DNA from: Gammaproteobacteria bacterium
GTDB taxonomy: Bacteria > Pseudomonadota > Gammaproteobacteria > Porifericomitales > Porifericomitaceae
Assembly (NCBI GenBank): GCA_028817305.1
Contig: JAPPPX010000038.1
Span: 1 to 39,636 of the forward strand
Length of the DNA: 39,636 nucleotides
Reading direction: 5' to 3'
This document shows, in pieces, positions 23,891 to 34,800 of this stretch. The position numbers and the translations under genes are program-made. The notes below the pieces were generated by a model that was given only the letters and a program-made list of their open reading frames with translations, did not search any database and had not been told where the DNA came from. The stretch's first letter is position 1, and each line of letters begins with the position of its first letter.

Positions 23891-25147
23891 ATGCCGGCGA
23901 TGGATGCGGCGGACACGACTGGAGAAGCGGACTTCTCCCCCCTGCTCGAGCTCTCCCGGCTGGACCTGGCCGGCAAGCGGGTGCTGATCCGCGAGGACTA
24001 CAATGTGCCGCTAACGGACGGACAGATCGGCAACGACGCCCGCATCCAGGCCAGCCTGTCCACCTTGCGCCAGGTGCTGCAAGCGGGAGCGAGCGTGCTG
24101 GTGGTGTCGCATCTGGGCAGGCCGGTGGCGGGCCGCTACGACGAGGCCCTCTCCCTGCGCCCGGTGGCGGAACGGCTGTCGAAGTCGCTGGGGTGCCCGG
24201 TGCGCTTGCAGCGCGACTGGCTGGACGGGGCGGAGGCGTCGCCCGGAGAGGTGGTGCTGTGCGAAAACGTCCGCTTCGAGGCCGGCGAAACCGACAACGA
24301 GGACAACCTGGCGCGGCGCATGGCGGCGCTGTGCCAGGTATTCGTGAACGACGCCTTCGCCGTCTGCCACCGGCGGCATGCCTCCGTGTACGGCATCGTG
24401 AAATACGCCCCGGTATCCTGTGCGGGGCCGCTGTTGCTGCGCGAGCTGCAAGTGCTGTCGCAGTGCCTGGAGGCGCCCGGGCGGCCGCTGGTCGCCGTGG
24501 TGGGGGGGGCCAAGCTGGAGAGCAAGCTGGGGGTGCTGAAAAACCTCCTGCGCCAGGCCGACCGCCTGGTCGCGGGCGGCGCGATCGGCAACGCCCTGCT
24601 GGCCGCCGCCGGCCACGGCGTGGGCGCCTCCCTGGCGGCGGTGGAGGAGGGCGACCTGCAAGCGGCCCGCACGCTGCTCGCGCATCCCAAAGCCGAGCGC
24701 CTGCTGCTGCCCGCGGACGCGGTCTGCGCCCGGCACTGCCGGGAAGACGCCGAGTGCCGCGAGTGCCGGATCGCGGAGGTCGCGGCTGACGAGATCATTC
24801 TGGACTGGGGGCCGCGGACCCGCGACCAGGTCGGCGCGCTGTTGCGGCAAGCGGGCACAATCTTGTGGAGCGGCCCGCCGGGAGTGTTCGAGATGGCCCC
24901 CTTCAGCGCCGGTACGCGCCTCGTCGTCGAGGCGATCGCGCAGAACCGGGAGGCGCGTTCCATCGCCGGGGGCGGCAATACCCTGGAGGCGCTAGCCCGC
25001 TTCGGCGCGCCCGACGGGGTTTCCTTCGCCTCCACCGGCGGCGGCGCCTTCCTGCATTTTCTGGAGCGGGGCAGCCTCCCCTGCGTAAACATGCTCATGG
25101 AGTCGGCCCGCGCCTGGGCGGCCATGGAGCGGGGCCGGGAGTTGTAG
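23891..25147 (+). CDS. pgk: Phosphoglycerate kinase
   Basis: 418 aa. It interconverts 1,3-bisphosphoglycerate + ADP and 3-phosphoglycerate + ATP. Recognisable blocks: VLIREDYNVPL, VVSHLGRP, LCENVRFEAGE, VFVNDAFAVCHRRHAS, VVGGAKLESKLGVL, ILWSGPPGVFE and SFASTGGGAFLHFLE. The sequence is divergent. The nucleotide-site motif GGGDT reads GGGNT (Asn363), the insert before the C-domain is Cys-rich (ARHCREDAECRECR), and the usual GTAHRAHAS is AVCHRRHAS. The start ATG at 23891 has GAGG upstream and follows gap by five bases; the frame is open further upstream but only as an antiparallel shadow of gap. Activity is likely but not certain given the Asp-to-Asn change. Confidence 0.9.
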   Translation: MPAMDAADTTGEADFSPLLELSRLDLAGKRVLIREDYNVPLTDGQIGNDARIQASLSTLRQVLQAGASVLVVSHLGRPVAGRYDEALSLRPVAERLSKSLGCPVRLQRDWLDGAEASPGEVVLCENVRFEAGETDNEDNLARRMAALCQVFVNDAFAVCHRRHASVYGIVKYAPVSCAGPLLLRELQVLSQCLEAPGRPLVAVVGGAKLESKLGVLKNLLRQADRLVAGGAIGNALLAAAGHGVGASLAAVEEGDLQAARTLLAHPKAERLLLPADAVCARHCREDAECRECRIAEVAADEIILDWGPRTRDQVGALLRQAGTILWSGPPGVFEMAPFSAGTRLVVEAIAQNREARSIAGGGNTLEALARFGAPDGVSFASTGGGAFLHFLERGSLPCVNMLMESARAWAAMERGREL

Positions 25148-25217
25148 CCAGGGAAGCGGCGCGAATACGAATACAGAGAATCCATGCCAATGAGAGGAAT
25201 GCCATGAGGAGAGTGCC

Positions 25218-26657
25218 ATGAGGAGAACCAAGATCATCGCCACCCTGGGGCCGGCTACGGACAAACCGGGGATGCTGGAGAAACTGCTGAACGCGGGCGT
25301 GGACCTGTTCCGCATCAATTATTCCCACCAGTCGCAGGAAGACCACGCGCGCCGGGTGCGGGAGGTGCGGGAGTTAACGGCCCGGCGCAAGATCGAGGCC
25401 GGCATCGTCGCCGACCTGCAGGGGCCCAAGATCCGGGTGCAGCGCTTCGACGCGGAACGGGTCATGCTCAAAGAGGGCGCCACCTTCACCCTGGACACCG
25501 CCCTCGACACGCAGGCGGGCGACGCGACCCACGTGGGGATCACCTACAAGGACATGCCGCGCAATGTGAAGCCGGGGAATACCCTGCTGCTGGACGACGG
25601 GCGCATCGTGCTGACGATCCAGGAGATCTCCGACCACGAGGTGCGTTGCAAGGTGGTGCGCGGCGGCGAGCTGTCCAGCAACAAAGGGGTCAGCCTGCAG
25701 GGCGGCGGCATCCCGTTGCGCGCCTTCTCGCCCAAAGACCGCGGCGATCTGGAACACGGCGCGGCCCTGGGCGTGGACTACTTTTCCGTTTCCTTCGTCC
25801 GCGACGAGGAAGATGTCCTGGTGGCCCGCCAGCTGCTGGAAGAGGCCGGCTGCACGGCGGGAGTCATTGCCAAATTCGAGTGCCCCGAGGCGCTGGAACG
25901 GGCGGAGGAGATTATCCGGGCCGCCGATGCGATCATGATCGCGCGCGGCGACCTGGGGGTGGAGATCGGCGACGCCAACCTGCCCACCGTCCAGAAACGG
26001 CTGATCAAGCTGGCGCGAAGCATGGACCGCGCCGCCATTACCGCCACCCAGATGATGCAATCCATGATCGATCACCAGATCCCCCTGCGCGCCGAAGTCT
26101 TCGATGTCGCCAACGCGGTGCTGGACGGCACCGACGCCATTTTGCTGTCCGGGGAGACCAGCATCGGCATGTTTCCCGAACTGGCCGTGGCCGCGGCCTC
26201 GCGCGTCTGCGAGGAGGCGGAGAAGCAGCGCACCGTGCGCATATCGGACCACCGCATCAACCAGAGTTTCGACCGCATAGACGAGAGCGTCGCCATGGCG
26301 GCCATGTACACCGCCAACCATGTGCATGCCAAAGCCATCGTCGCCCTGACCGAGACCGGTTCCACCTGCGTATGGATGTCCCGCATCAGTTCCGGGCTGC
26401 CCATCTTCGCCTTCAGCCGGCACGTGTCCACCCGCCGCAAGGCAAAGCTCTACCGCGGCGTCTATCCAGTCGTCTTCGACAGGAGCGCCGACCGCTCCCG
26501 CGGCATCTACAAAACGATCGTCGGCGAACTGGTGCGGCGCAAGATCGTCAAGGACGGCGATCTGATCATCATCACGCGCGGCGACCGGATGGGCGAGTCG
26601 GGCGGCACCAACACGATGAAACTGCTGCGCGTCGGAGACACCATCCCCGACGTATAG
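25218..26657 (+). CDS. pyk: Pyruvate kinase
   Basis: 479 aa. It makes pyruvate and ATP from phosphoenolpyruvate. N-terminal RTKIIATLGPA, substrate residues in FRINYSH (Arg32, Asn34), ADLQGPKIR, the catalytic Lys in VIAKFECPEALE, metal and substrate loop IMIARGDLGVEIG, and the signature ATQMMQSMI followed by RAEVFDVANAVLDGTDA. The C-terminal allosteric domain is complete (ALTETGSTCVWMSR; GDRMGESGGTNTMKL). GGAG lies seven bases before the ATG. In the 70-base gap after pgk a small unit (ATGAGAGGAATGCC-like) is repeated three times and offers decoy ATGs, which end at once. Confidence 0.95.
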   Translation: MRRTKIIATLGPATDKPGMLEKLLNAGVDLFRINYSHQSQEDHARRVREVRELTARRKIEAGIVADLQGPKIRVQRFDAERVMLKEGATFTLDTALDTQAGDATHVGITYKDMPRNVKPGNTLLLDDGRIVLTIQEISDHEVRCKVVRGGELSSNKGVSLQGGGIPLRAFSPKDRGDLEHGAALGVDYFSVSFVRDEEDVLVARQLLEEAGCTAGVIAKFECPEALERAEEIIRAADAIMIARGDLGVEIGDANLPTVQKRLIKLARSMDRAAITATQMMQSMIDHQIPLRAEVFDVANAVLDGTDAILLSGETSIGMFPELAVAAASRVCEEAEKQRTVRISDHRINQSFDRIDESVAMAAMYTANHVHAKAIVALTETGSTCVWMSRISSGLPIFAFSRHVSTRRKAKLYRGVYPVVFDRSADRSRGIYKTIVGELVRRKIVKDGDLIIITRGDRMGESGGTNTMKLLRVGDTIPDV

Positions 26658-26728
26658 GCGGCGGGCTATAATCCCGCGGGCGGCGGGGGCGCCGGGCACG
26701 GGCCGCCCGCCGGACACGGAGCGAGACG

Positions 26729-26947
26729 ATGCGAGCCGCTGACAGCAAGAAGGCGCCGGCCGGCCTGGCGGGCAAGCCCCTGCGGGGCGTCGCCGGCGTG
26801 GCGCTGCTGGTGCTGGCGGGGCTTGCGATCCTGGTCAGCGGGTTTCTGCCCTTCCCCTGGGACCTGGGCGGCTGCGCCGTCGCCCTGATGCCCTTCTACC
26901 TGGGCGCTTCCCTGGCGCTCGAGCACTGGAGCGCGACCAGACCCTGA
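26729..26947 (+). CDS. Small two-helix membrane protein, function unknown
   Basis: 72 aa. Two hydrophobic segments, about residues 20-42 (GVAGVALLVLAGLAILVSG) and 48-64 (GGCAVALMPFYLGASLAL), with a positively charged N-terminus that should stay in the cytoplasm. GGAGCGAGACG precedes the ATG. It follows pyk by 71 bases, where a perfect TATAAT (26667-26672) without a -35 is the only promoter-like feature. No family recognised; coding is supported by the ribosome site and the clean membrane pattern. Confidence 0.6.
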   Translation: MRAADSKKAPAGLAGKPLRGVAGVALLVLAGLAILVSGFLPFPWDLGGCAVALMPFYLGASLALEHWSATRP

Positions 26948-26993
26948 GCGGCGACCCGGCGCCCGGGCCGCGCAGCCCCGCGCTCTTGTCGCC

Positions 26994-27023
26994 TTGACAA
27001 AAAACGCCATGGAATCCTACTAT
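26994..27023 (+). promoter_or_regulatory. Putative sigma-70 promoter
   Basis: TTGACA (26994-26999) matches the -35 consensus fully; 18 bases later TACTAT (27018-27023) matches four of six -10 bases. A strong GGAGGG site and the ATG at 27055 follow. It should drive the two-gene unit 27055-27841. Confidence 0.6.
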
Positions 27024-27054
27024 CCCCGCTTAAAGAGGGAGGGAAATTGAGCCG

Positions 27055-27441
27055 ATGAGCGCCCAAAAAAGAGGACAACGCCAACCGCGGCGCGAGCGGA
27101 CAATCGTCGTAACCGAAAAACTCCTGACGGAATTGATCGAGCGATGCGACGCGGAATCGCTCAAGCAATACGGCGCGGAATTGACGGAACGGCTGGAATT
27201 GATACGGCGGCACGGCAGTGCCGGCGCCCGCCGGTCTCGGACGATGGGTTTCTGGAACGGCTTCCTCGACGGTTTCAGCGCTTTGGGCGGGACGGAGGAC
27301 GCCGAATGCTATCCGAACAGCGGGTTTTTGCTTGATCGGATCCGCCTGAGCGAAGATTGCGTACGCTGGAGCGGTTACATAAAGAATGCGCTCGGGCGCG
27401 TTGCCGATGAAGAAGCGGCAAGATTCAAAAAGCCCGCCTGA
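27055..27441 (+). CDS. Uncharacterised protein upstream of DUF2335
   Basis: 128 aa, basic N-terminus (SAQKRGQRQPRRER), then an amphipathic helix region (KLLTELIERCDAESLKQYGAELTERLELIRRH) and a C-terminal half with GFWNGFLDGFSALGG. No signal peptide and no recognised domain. Start is well supported by GGAGGGAAATTGAGCCG before the ATG and by the promoter just upstream. The gene overlaps the DUF2335 gene by about 55 bases in another frame, so the two are co-expressed and perhaps act together. The FWNGFLDGF segment is hydrophobic enough to touch a membrane. Confidence 0.7.
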   Translation: MSAQKRGQRQPRRERTIVVTEKLLTELIERCDAESLKQYGAELTERLELIRRHGSAGARRSRTMGFWNGFLDGFSALGGTEDAECYPNSGFLLDRIRLSEDCVRWSGYIKNALGRVADEEAARFKKPA

Positions 27442-27841
27442 GACCGCGCCTGAAAAAGCCGGGCGCGAAGACTCCACAGTCGTTGCCACGCCTGAGCAGC
27501 TCGAGAAAATCGCCGGCAAATCTTCGCCTGTCGTTTTGGCAGTCGAATCTTCTTCCGGCCCTCTTCCTCCGCCGAAAGTGTACCGGGAATACGATGAAAT
27601 CCATCCGGGGGCTGCGGAACGTATCCTGGCAATGGCGGAGAACGAGCAAGGCTCCCGAAATAGTAGAAATTCTCTAGGACTGGTGTTCGGTTTTGCGACC
27701 GCAGTTCTCTGCATCTGCGCTTCCGCATATGTCGCTCTGCATGGAACGTCTATAGGACATACGGTTGTCGCTTCCTTATTGGCGGGGAACACGGCCGTTA
27801 TCCTTGTCGGGCGCTTTCTTCGGCACAGAAACGGCTTGTAG
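27386..27841 (+). CDS. DUF2335-family membrane protein
   Basis: 151 aa from the first ATG; an ATG at 27407 (MKKRQDSKS) is an equally good start, and neither has a clear ribosome site, so translation is probably coupled to the overlapping upstream gene. Residues ~1-65 are polar. The DUF2335 core motif follows (HPGAAERILAMAENEQGSR), then two membrane spans (GLVFGFATAVLCICASAYVA and HTVVASLLAGNTAVILVGRF). DUF2335 proteins are small two-span membrane proteins of unknown function, often in accessory regions. It converges on glpK with 13 bases between the stops. Confidence 0.8.
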   Translation: MRSGALPMKKRQDSKSPPETAPEKAGREDSTVVATPEQLEKIAGKSSPVVLAVESSSGPLPPPKVYREYDEIHPGAAERILAMAENEQGSRNSRNSLGLVFGFATAVLCICASAYVALHGTSIGHTVVASLLAGNTAVILVGRFLRHRNGL

Positions 27842-27854
27842 TTGCAGTGCGCCG

Positions 27855-29372
<1,518 letters not shown>

Positions 29373-29523
29373 CGCCGGAGAGCCTTCGCAGCGCGCGCCG
29401 CCGGCGGCAGGAGGCGGCCGCCGCCCGCGTCTCCGCAATATGCGATCGCGCGGGCTGCGCCCGCCCCCGATAGCTTGCGCGCTGGCAAAACGAACTACGC
29501 CTGCCGGTTCCGCGCCGGGCGCG

Positions 29524-30042
29524 TTAGCGGCCCCTGAGATAGACGTTCAGGGCGCCGCTGCCGCCTTCCCTGGGGCTGGCGGTCCAGGCCGCCAGCACGT
29601 CCGCGTCCCGTTTCAGTTGCTCGCGCAACGGCTCGCGCAGTGCGGGGATGCCGTCCGGAGAGCGGGCGCCCTTGCCGTGAACGATGCGCGCCCTGCGCCT
29701 GCCGCGCACCAGGCAGTCGCGCAGAAAGCCGCGCACCTTGTCTTGCGCGCCCGCCACCGTCGCGCCATGCAGATCCAAAAAGGCATCGCCGACTTCGTAG
29801 CCGCCCCGGCGCAGGCGCTGAAATTCGCGCTCCTGCATCCCGGCGCGGCGGAAACTGTAGCGGACGCCGCCCCAGCCCTCCTCTACGACCGGCTGCCGCA
29901 ACGACGGGCGCCGCTGTCCTTCCGCCTCCCGCCGGCGAGGACGGCGCATTTCCGGCGGCGTCTCGCGCTTGCTCCCGGCGGCGGCCGCGTCCTCCCGGGC
30001 CATGTGCTCGCGAAAGCTGAGTTCCTTGTCGGCGTCCGGCAC
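29524..30042 (-). CDS. Smr-domain protein (SmrA-type endonuclease)
   Basis: 172 aa. The C-terminal Smr domain has its signature [11 protein letters not shown] and [16 protein letters not shown], ending in LNVYLRGR. The N-terminal half ([11 protein letters not shown]; then [25 protein letters not shown]) matches the stand-alone SmrA layout of gammaproteobacteria, where the domain is a DNA or RNA nuclease. I chose GTG at 30042: it has GCAGGGAG eight bases upstream and begins 23 bases after the msrQ stop. A longer frame upstream is the antisense shadow of msrQ. It is probably transcribed with msrPQ. Confidence 0.85.
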   Translation of the reverse strand: MPDADKELSFREHMAREDAAAAGSKRETPPEMRRPRRREAEGQRRPSLRQPVVEEGWGGVRYSFRRAGMQEREFQRLRRGGYEVGDAFLDLHGATVAGAQDKVRGFLRDCLVRGRRRARIVHGKGARSPDGIPALREPLREQLKRDADVLAAWTASPREGGSGALNVYLRGR

Positions 30043-30064
30043 CGGGCGTCTCCCTGCGGCCTCC

Positions 30065-30697
30065 CTACGGCGTTCGCGGCCGGCTGCCGGCCAGGAACGG
30101 GATACGCAACAGGCGCAACAACGATACGAACCACGGCAGGCGCAGGCAGAGCAGCGTCGCCAGGATGACGCCGCAGATCGCCGGCTCGCGCACGTCTGCC
30201 TTGACCAGCCAGAGAAAGTGCAGGACCGCCAGGGTGGCGGAGACATAGACCAGGCGGTGCAGCGCCTTCCAGCGCTTGCCTCCCAGGCGCCGGATCATGC
30301 GGTCGGTGGAGGTGACGGCCAGCGGCACCAGCAAGACGAAGGCGGAGAAGCCGACGGTGATGTAGGGGCGCTTGAATATATCCTTGCCGATCTCCGCCCA
30401 ATCGAAGAACTGGTCCAGCACGAAATAGGTGAGGAAGTGCAGTACGCCGTAGAAAAAGGCGAATAACCCGATCATGCGGCGGTGGCGCACCAGGCGGCTC
30501 CAGCCGAAAAGCCGGCGCAACGGCGTGACCGCCAGGGTGAGCAAAAGCAGGTACAGCGCCCAGTCGCCGGTGAAGTGCGTGATCTCTTCGATGGGGTTGG
30601 CGCCGAAGTTGCCGCTCGCTCCGCGGCCCACCAGGAACGCCAGGGGAATCAAGCAGGCGGCAAACAGGGCCGGCCGGGTCCAGGCGCCTTTTTTCAT
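30065..30697 (-). CDS. msrQ: MsrQ, haem-binding membrane subunit of the MsrPQ system
   Basis: 210 aa, about six membrane helices. The ferric-reductase-like core is recognisable (ITHFTGDWALYLLLLTLAVTPLR, RHRRMIGLFAFFYGVLHFLTYF, KRWKALHRLVYVSATLAVLHFLW), with the histidines that hold haem b. MsrQ takes electrons from the quinone pool or a flavin reductase and passes them to MsrP in the periplasm to repair oxidised methionines. It lies 16 bases downstream of msrP. Confidence 0.93.
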   Translation of the reverse strand: MKKGAWTRPALFAACLIPLAFLVGRGASGNFGANPIEEITHFTGDWALYLLLLTLAVTPLRRLFGWSRLVRHRRMIGLFAFFYGVLHFLTYFVLDQFFDWAEIGKDIFKRPYITVGFSAFVLLVPLAVTSTDRMIRRLGGKRWKALHRLVYVSATLAVLHFLWLVKADVREPAICGVILATLLCLRLPWFVSLLRLLRIPFLAGSRPRTP

Positions 30698-30713
30698 GCG
30701 CGGCGCTGCTGTT

Positions 30714-31670
30714 TCAGTAGAACTTCGCCATATCCATGCCGGCGTACAGGTTCCCCACCTGCTCCGCGTAGCCGTTGAGCATCTGCGTCGGGCGTTTGAA
30801 AAAGTCGCCGATCCGGCGCTCCTTGCTTTGGCTCCAGCGCGGATGGTCCACCTCGGGGTTGACGTTGGAGTAAAAGCCGTACTCCCGGGGGCTGGAATCG
30901 TTCCAACTGGTGCGCGGCTGATCGCGGGTGAACTCCACCCTGACGATGGATTTAATGCTCTTGAAGCCGTATTTCCAAGGCACCACGACGCGGATGGGGG
31001 CGCCGTTCTGGTTCGGCAGAATTTGTCCGTACAGTCCCACCGCGAACAGCGTCAGGGGATGCATCGCCTCGTCCAGGCGCAGCCCTTCGCGGTAGGGCCA
31101 ATCGAGGACCTGCCGCTTCTGTCCGGGCATTTCCTCCGGCCGGTACAGCGTGGTGAAGGCGACGTACTTGGCATGGGAGTTGGGCTCGAAACGTTGCAGT
31201 GCCTTGCCCATGGGGATGCCCACCCACGGGATCACCATGGACCAGGCCTCTACGCAGCGCAGGCGGTAGATGCGTTCCTCCAGCTTGTGGGGGGCGATGA
31301 AGTCCTCCAGGTCGTAGGTGCCCGGTTTGGCGCACTCCCCGGCAACCTCCAGGCTCCAGGGGCGCGTCGTCATGCCCCCGGAGTGGCGGGCGGGATCGCG
31401 CTTGTCAATGCCGAATTCGTAGAAATTGTTGTAGCCGGCGACCTTCTTGTAGGGGGTCAGGTCTTCTTCGGTGGAGTACGGGCTGTCCCGTTGCTCGATG
31501 ATCTGCTTTGCCGGTTCCAGCCTTGCGGCGAGGAGAGACGCCGGGCCGGCGGCCAGGGCGGCGCCTGCCAGCAGGGAGCCGCGCAGAAAGCGGCGGCGCT
31601 GCTCGAAGACGCGGCGCTCGGTGATTTCCGAGCTCTTGATGTCGGAGGCGGAGCCTCGTTTGATCAGCAT
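30714..31670 (-). CDS. msrP: MsrP, periplasmic methionine-sulfoxide reductase
   Basis: 318 aa. A Tat signal is present (RRRFLRG at 25-31, then a hydrophobic stretch), as expected for a folded molybdenum enzyme exported with its cofactor. The molybdopterin-ligating cysteine is C139 in [15 protein letters not shown], and the family blocks GVPxGKAL-like ([12 protein letters not shown]), [14 protein letters not shown] and [18 protein letters not shown] follow. It reduces methionine sulfoxide in periplasmic proteins, with MsrQ as electron donor. A TATTAT -10 candidate lies at 31715-31710, and AAGAAG precedes the ATG. Confidence 0.95.
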   Translation of the reverse strand: MLIKRGSASDIKSSEITERRVFEQRRRFLRGSLLAGAALAAGPASLLAARLEPAKQIIEQRDSPYSTEEDLTPYKKVAGYNNFYEFGIDKRDPARHSGGMTTRPWSLEVAGECAKPGTYDLEDFIAPHKLEERIYRLRCVEAWSMVIPWVGIPMGKALQRFEPNSHAKYVAFTTLYRPEEMPGQKRQVLDWPYREGLRLDEAMHPLTLFAVGLYGQILPNQNGAPIRVVVPWKYGFKSIKSIVRVEFTRDQPRTSWNDSSPREYGFYSNVNPEVDHPRWSQSKERRIGDFFKRPTQMLNGYAEQVGNLYAGMDMAKFY

Positions 31671-31709
31671 GGCGCTTCTTTATGCTCCTGGCGTACCGTA
31701 CCTGGAGGC

Positions 31710-31715
31710 ATAATA
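31710..31715 (-). promoter_or_regulatory. -10 candidate for msrPQ
   Basis: On the minus strand TATTAT occupies 31715-31710, about 40 bases before the msrP start. No good -35 is visible at 16-18 bases. Next to it a short direct repeat (CCAGGAATTATG / CCAGGAGTTATG on the plus strand) could be a binding site. Confidence 0.35.
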
Positions 31716-31893
31716 GCACAAATGGCGCCGCCGCCAGGAATTATGCCAGGAGTTATGTACGCGCCGCCAAATCCGCGCTTGAACCGCGCCGCCGAAGGGT
31801 TTTTCCCGGCAGCGAGGGCGCCGACTCGTCCCGAAAGGGAGCGCGACGGCCCAGCTGCGGCAAAGGAGCCGGCCGTTCCCTGCTTTGCCGCCG

Positions 31894-34800
31894 TTACCGG
31901 CCGCCGCTCTCCAGCCAGCGACGGGCGTTGCGGAACAGCTGCAACCAGGGACTCTCCGGCGCCTTCCGGTCCCGGGGGAACCAGGAAAACTGCCAGCGCA
32001 GAAAGGCCCGCTCGGGGTGCGGCATCATTGCGGTGACGCGCCCGTCGTCGCTGGCGAAGCCGGCGCCCCCGCCCGGCGAGCCGTTGGGGTTGAGAGGGTA
32101 CGCCTCGGCGGGCCGGCCGCGGTGGTCTATGTAACGCAGGCAGACCCGCCCGGACGGCAGGGCGGCATGGGCGGCGCGGCCTTCGCCGTGAGCCACGGGG
32201 ACCGGCAACTGCCAGCCGGCCATGCCCGCCAGCAGCACCGAACGCGACGGCAATACTTCCACCATGACCAGCCGGGACTCGAACCGATCGGAGGCGTTGC
32301 GGAAAAAGAGCGGCCAACCTTGCGCGCCCGGGATCAGCTCCGCCAACCGGGACAGCATCTGGCAACCGTTGCAGACGCCGAGGGTAAACGTGTCTTCGCG
32401 GGCGAAAAAATCGGCGAACTCGCGGCGCAATGCGTCGTTGTGGAGGATCGTGCCGGCCCAGCCGCCGCCTGCGCCCAGCACGTCGCCGTAGGAGAAGCCG
32501 CCGCCGGCCGCCATGCCGTGAAACCCGCGCAGGGATTGCCGGCCCGCCAGCAGGTCGCTCATATGCACGTCGAGACAGTCGAAGCCGGCACGGTCGAAGG
32601 CGGCCGCCAATTCGATATGGCCGTTGACGCCCTGCTCGCGCAGGACGGCCAGGCGGGGGCGGGCCTTGCCGGCGATGGCGAAGGCGGGGGCGGCAGGAAC
32701 GGACGCGGCGCCGGTGCGCGCGAACAACCCCGGGTCTGCCCGGTCTTGCAGGCGCGCATATTCCTGCCGGGCGCACTCCGGGCAGTCGCGCAGCAGCCGC
32801 AGCCGGTACCCGGACTCGGCCCAGCAGCGCTGCAAGGCGAGGATGTCCCGGTCGTAGATGCGTTTCTCGCCATGGCGGATGCGCAGGCGCAGGCCGTCGG
32901 CAGGGGCGCCCAGCACCCGGGCGGCCAGACCGGAATCGCGCGCCTCCCGCGCGAACAGGGCAAGCAGCTGCCCGGCACGGGCGGCGGGCACTTGCACTAC
33001 GGCGCCGATCTCCTCGCAGAACAGCTGCGCCAGGGGGTCGCCGCGCCGCGGATCCAATTCCAGATCTATGCCGCGGCGGGAGGCGAAAGCCATCTCGCAG
33101 AGGGCGGCGAACAGGCCGCCGTCGGAGCGGTCATGGTAGGCCAGCAGGTCGCCCGTTTCGTTGAGCAGTTGCACCAACCGCGCGAAGCGGCGCAGCGCCG
33201 CCGCGTCGGCCACGTCCGGTGCGGCCGCGCCGAGACAGCCATAGGCCTGGGCCAGGGCGGAGCCCCCCAGCCGGCGTTGCGGGCCGAGCTCCAGGAGCAG
33301 CAGGACCGTCTCGCCGGCATCCGCGCGCAACTCGGGGGTCAGCGTGCGCCGGATATCCGCCACCGGGGCGAAGGCCGAGACCACCGCGGACGAGGGCGAA
33401 AGCACCGCGCGTTCCCGCCCGCCCGCGTCGCGCCAGGCAGCGTGCATGGACAGAGAGTCTTTCCCCACCGGGACGGCGATGCCGAGCTGGCGGCAGAACA
33501 GACTGAGCGCGCGCACGGCGTCGTAGAGGTCGGCGTCCATGCCGGGGGCGCCGCGGGCCGCCAGCCAGTTCGCGGAGAGGGCGATGTCCGCCAGCGACAG
33601 GATGCGCGCCGCGCAAATGTTGGTCACCGCCTCTGCCACCGCCAGCCGCGCGGCGGCGGCCGGATCCAGCAGGGCGACGGGCGCCCGCTCGCCCAGCGCC
33701 ATGGCCGCGCCGTGCCACCCGTCGTAGGAGGCGGCGGTTACGGCGCAATCGGCCACCGGCACCTGCCAGGGGCCTACCATGGGGTCGCGCGCCGTCAGTC
33801 CGCCCACCGTGCGGTCGCCGATCGTGATCAAGAAACTTTTGTCGCCGACGACGGGCAGGCGCAGCACCCGTTCGGCGGCCTCTTCCAGGCGCACGGCGGC
33901 CAGATCCAGCGGCTGCCGGGGCCGCGGGCGGCGCCGCGCCCGGCAGCGGGCGGGGGGCAATGCCTCGTGCAGCCACTGCATGGAAAGTTCCAGGGGCGGG
34001 GCGCCGTTGCCGCGCGCGTCTTCCAGGCGCAGACAGTCCTGTTCGCGCACCGTGCCGATCACCGCAAAGGGCGCGCGCTCGCGCCGGCACCGCTCCTCGA
34101 AGCAGGGCAGAGAAGCGGGCGCCATAGCCAGCAGGTACCGCTCCTGGGCCTCGTTGCACCAATGCTCCAGAGGCAGCAGGCCGGGGTCCGCGCTCGGCAC
34201 TTGGGCCAAAGAAACGACGGCGCCGCGGCCCGCCAGCAATTCCGGCACGGCGTTGGCCAAGCCGCCGGCGCCCACGTCGTGGATGGTGCGGATGGGGTTG
34301 CGTTCTCCCAGCTCGCAACAGCGGTCTATGACCTCCTGGCAGCGCCGCTGCATCTCGGCGTTGGCGCGCTGCACCGATGCGTAATCGCTGTCCGCGTCGC
34401 CCGTGCCGGCAGCCTGCGACGAGGCCGAGCCGCCGCCGAGACCGATGCGCATTGCCGGGCCGCCCAGCACGACCAGCAGGTCTCCGGGCGCCGCCCGCGG
34501 TTTGCGCACCGAGTCGGCGCGGATGCAGCCGTGGCCGCCGGCCAGCATGACCGGCTTGCGGTAACCGAAGACGCGGCCGTCCGCCATGCGCTGCTCGAAG
34601 GAACGGAAATAACCGCACAAGGCGGGCCTGCCGAACTCGTTGTTGTAGGACGCCGCGCCCACCGGCGCCTCCAGCATGATGCGCAGCGCAGAGGCCAGGT
34701 TCGGCGGCGCCGTCGGCTCCGCCGCCTCCTCCCACGGCTGCGCGAAGCCCGGGATGCGCAACTGCGAGACGCTGAAACCGACCAGGCCGGCCGCGGGCCG

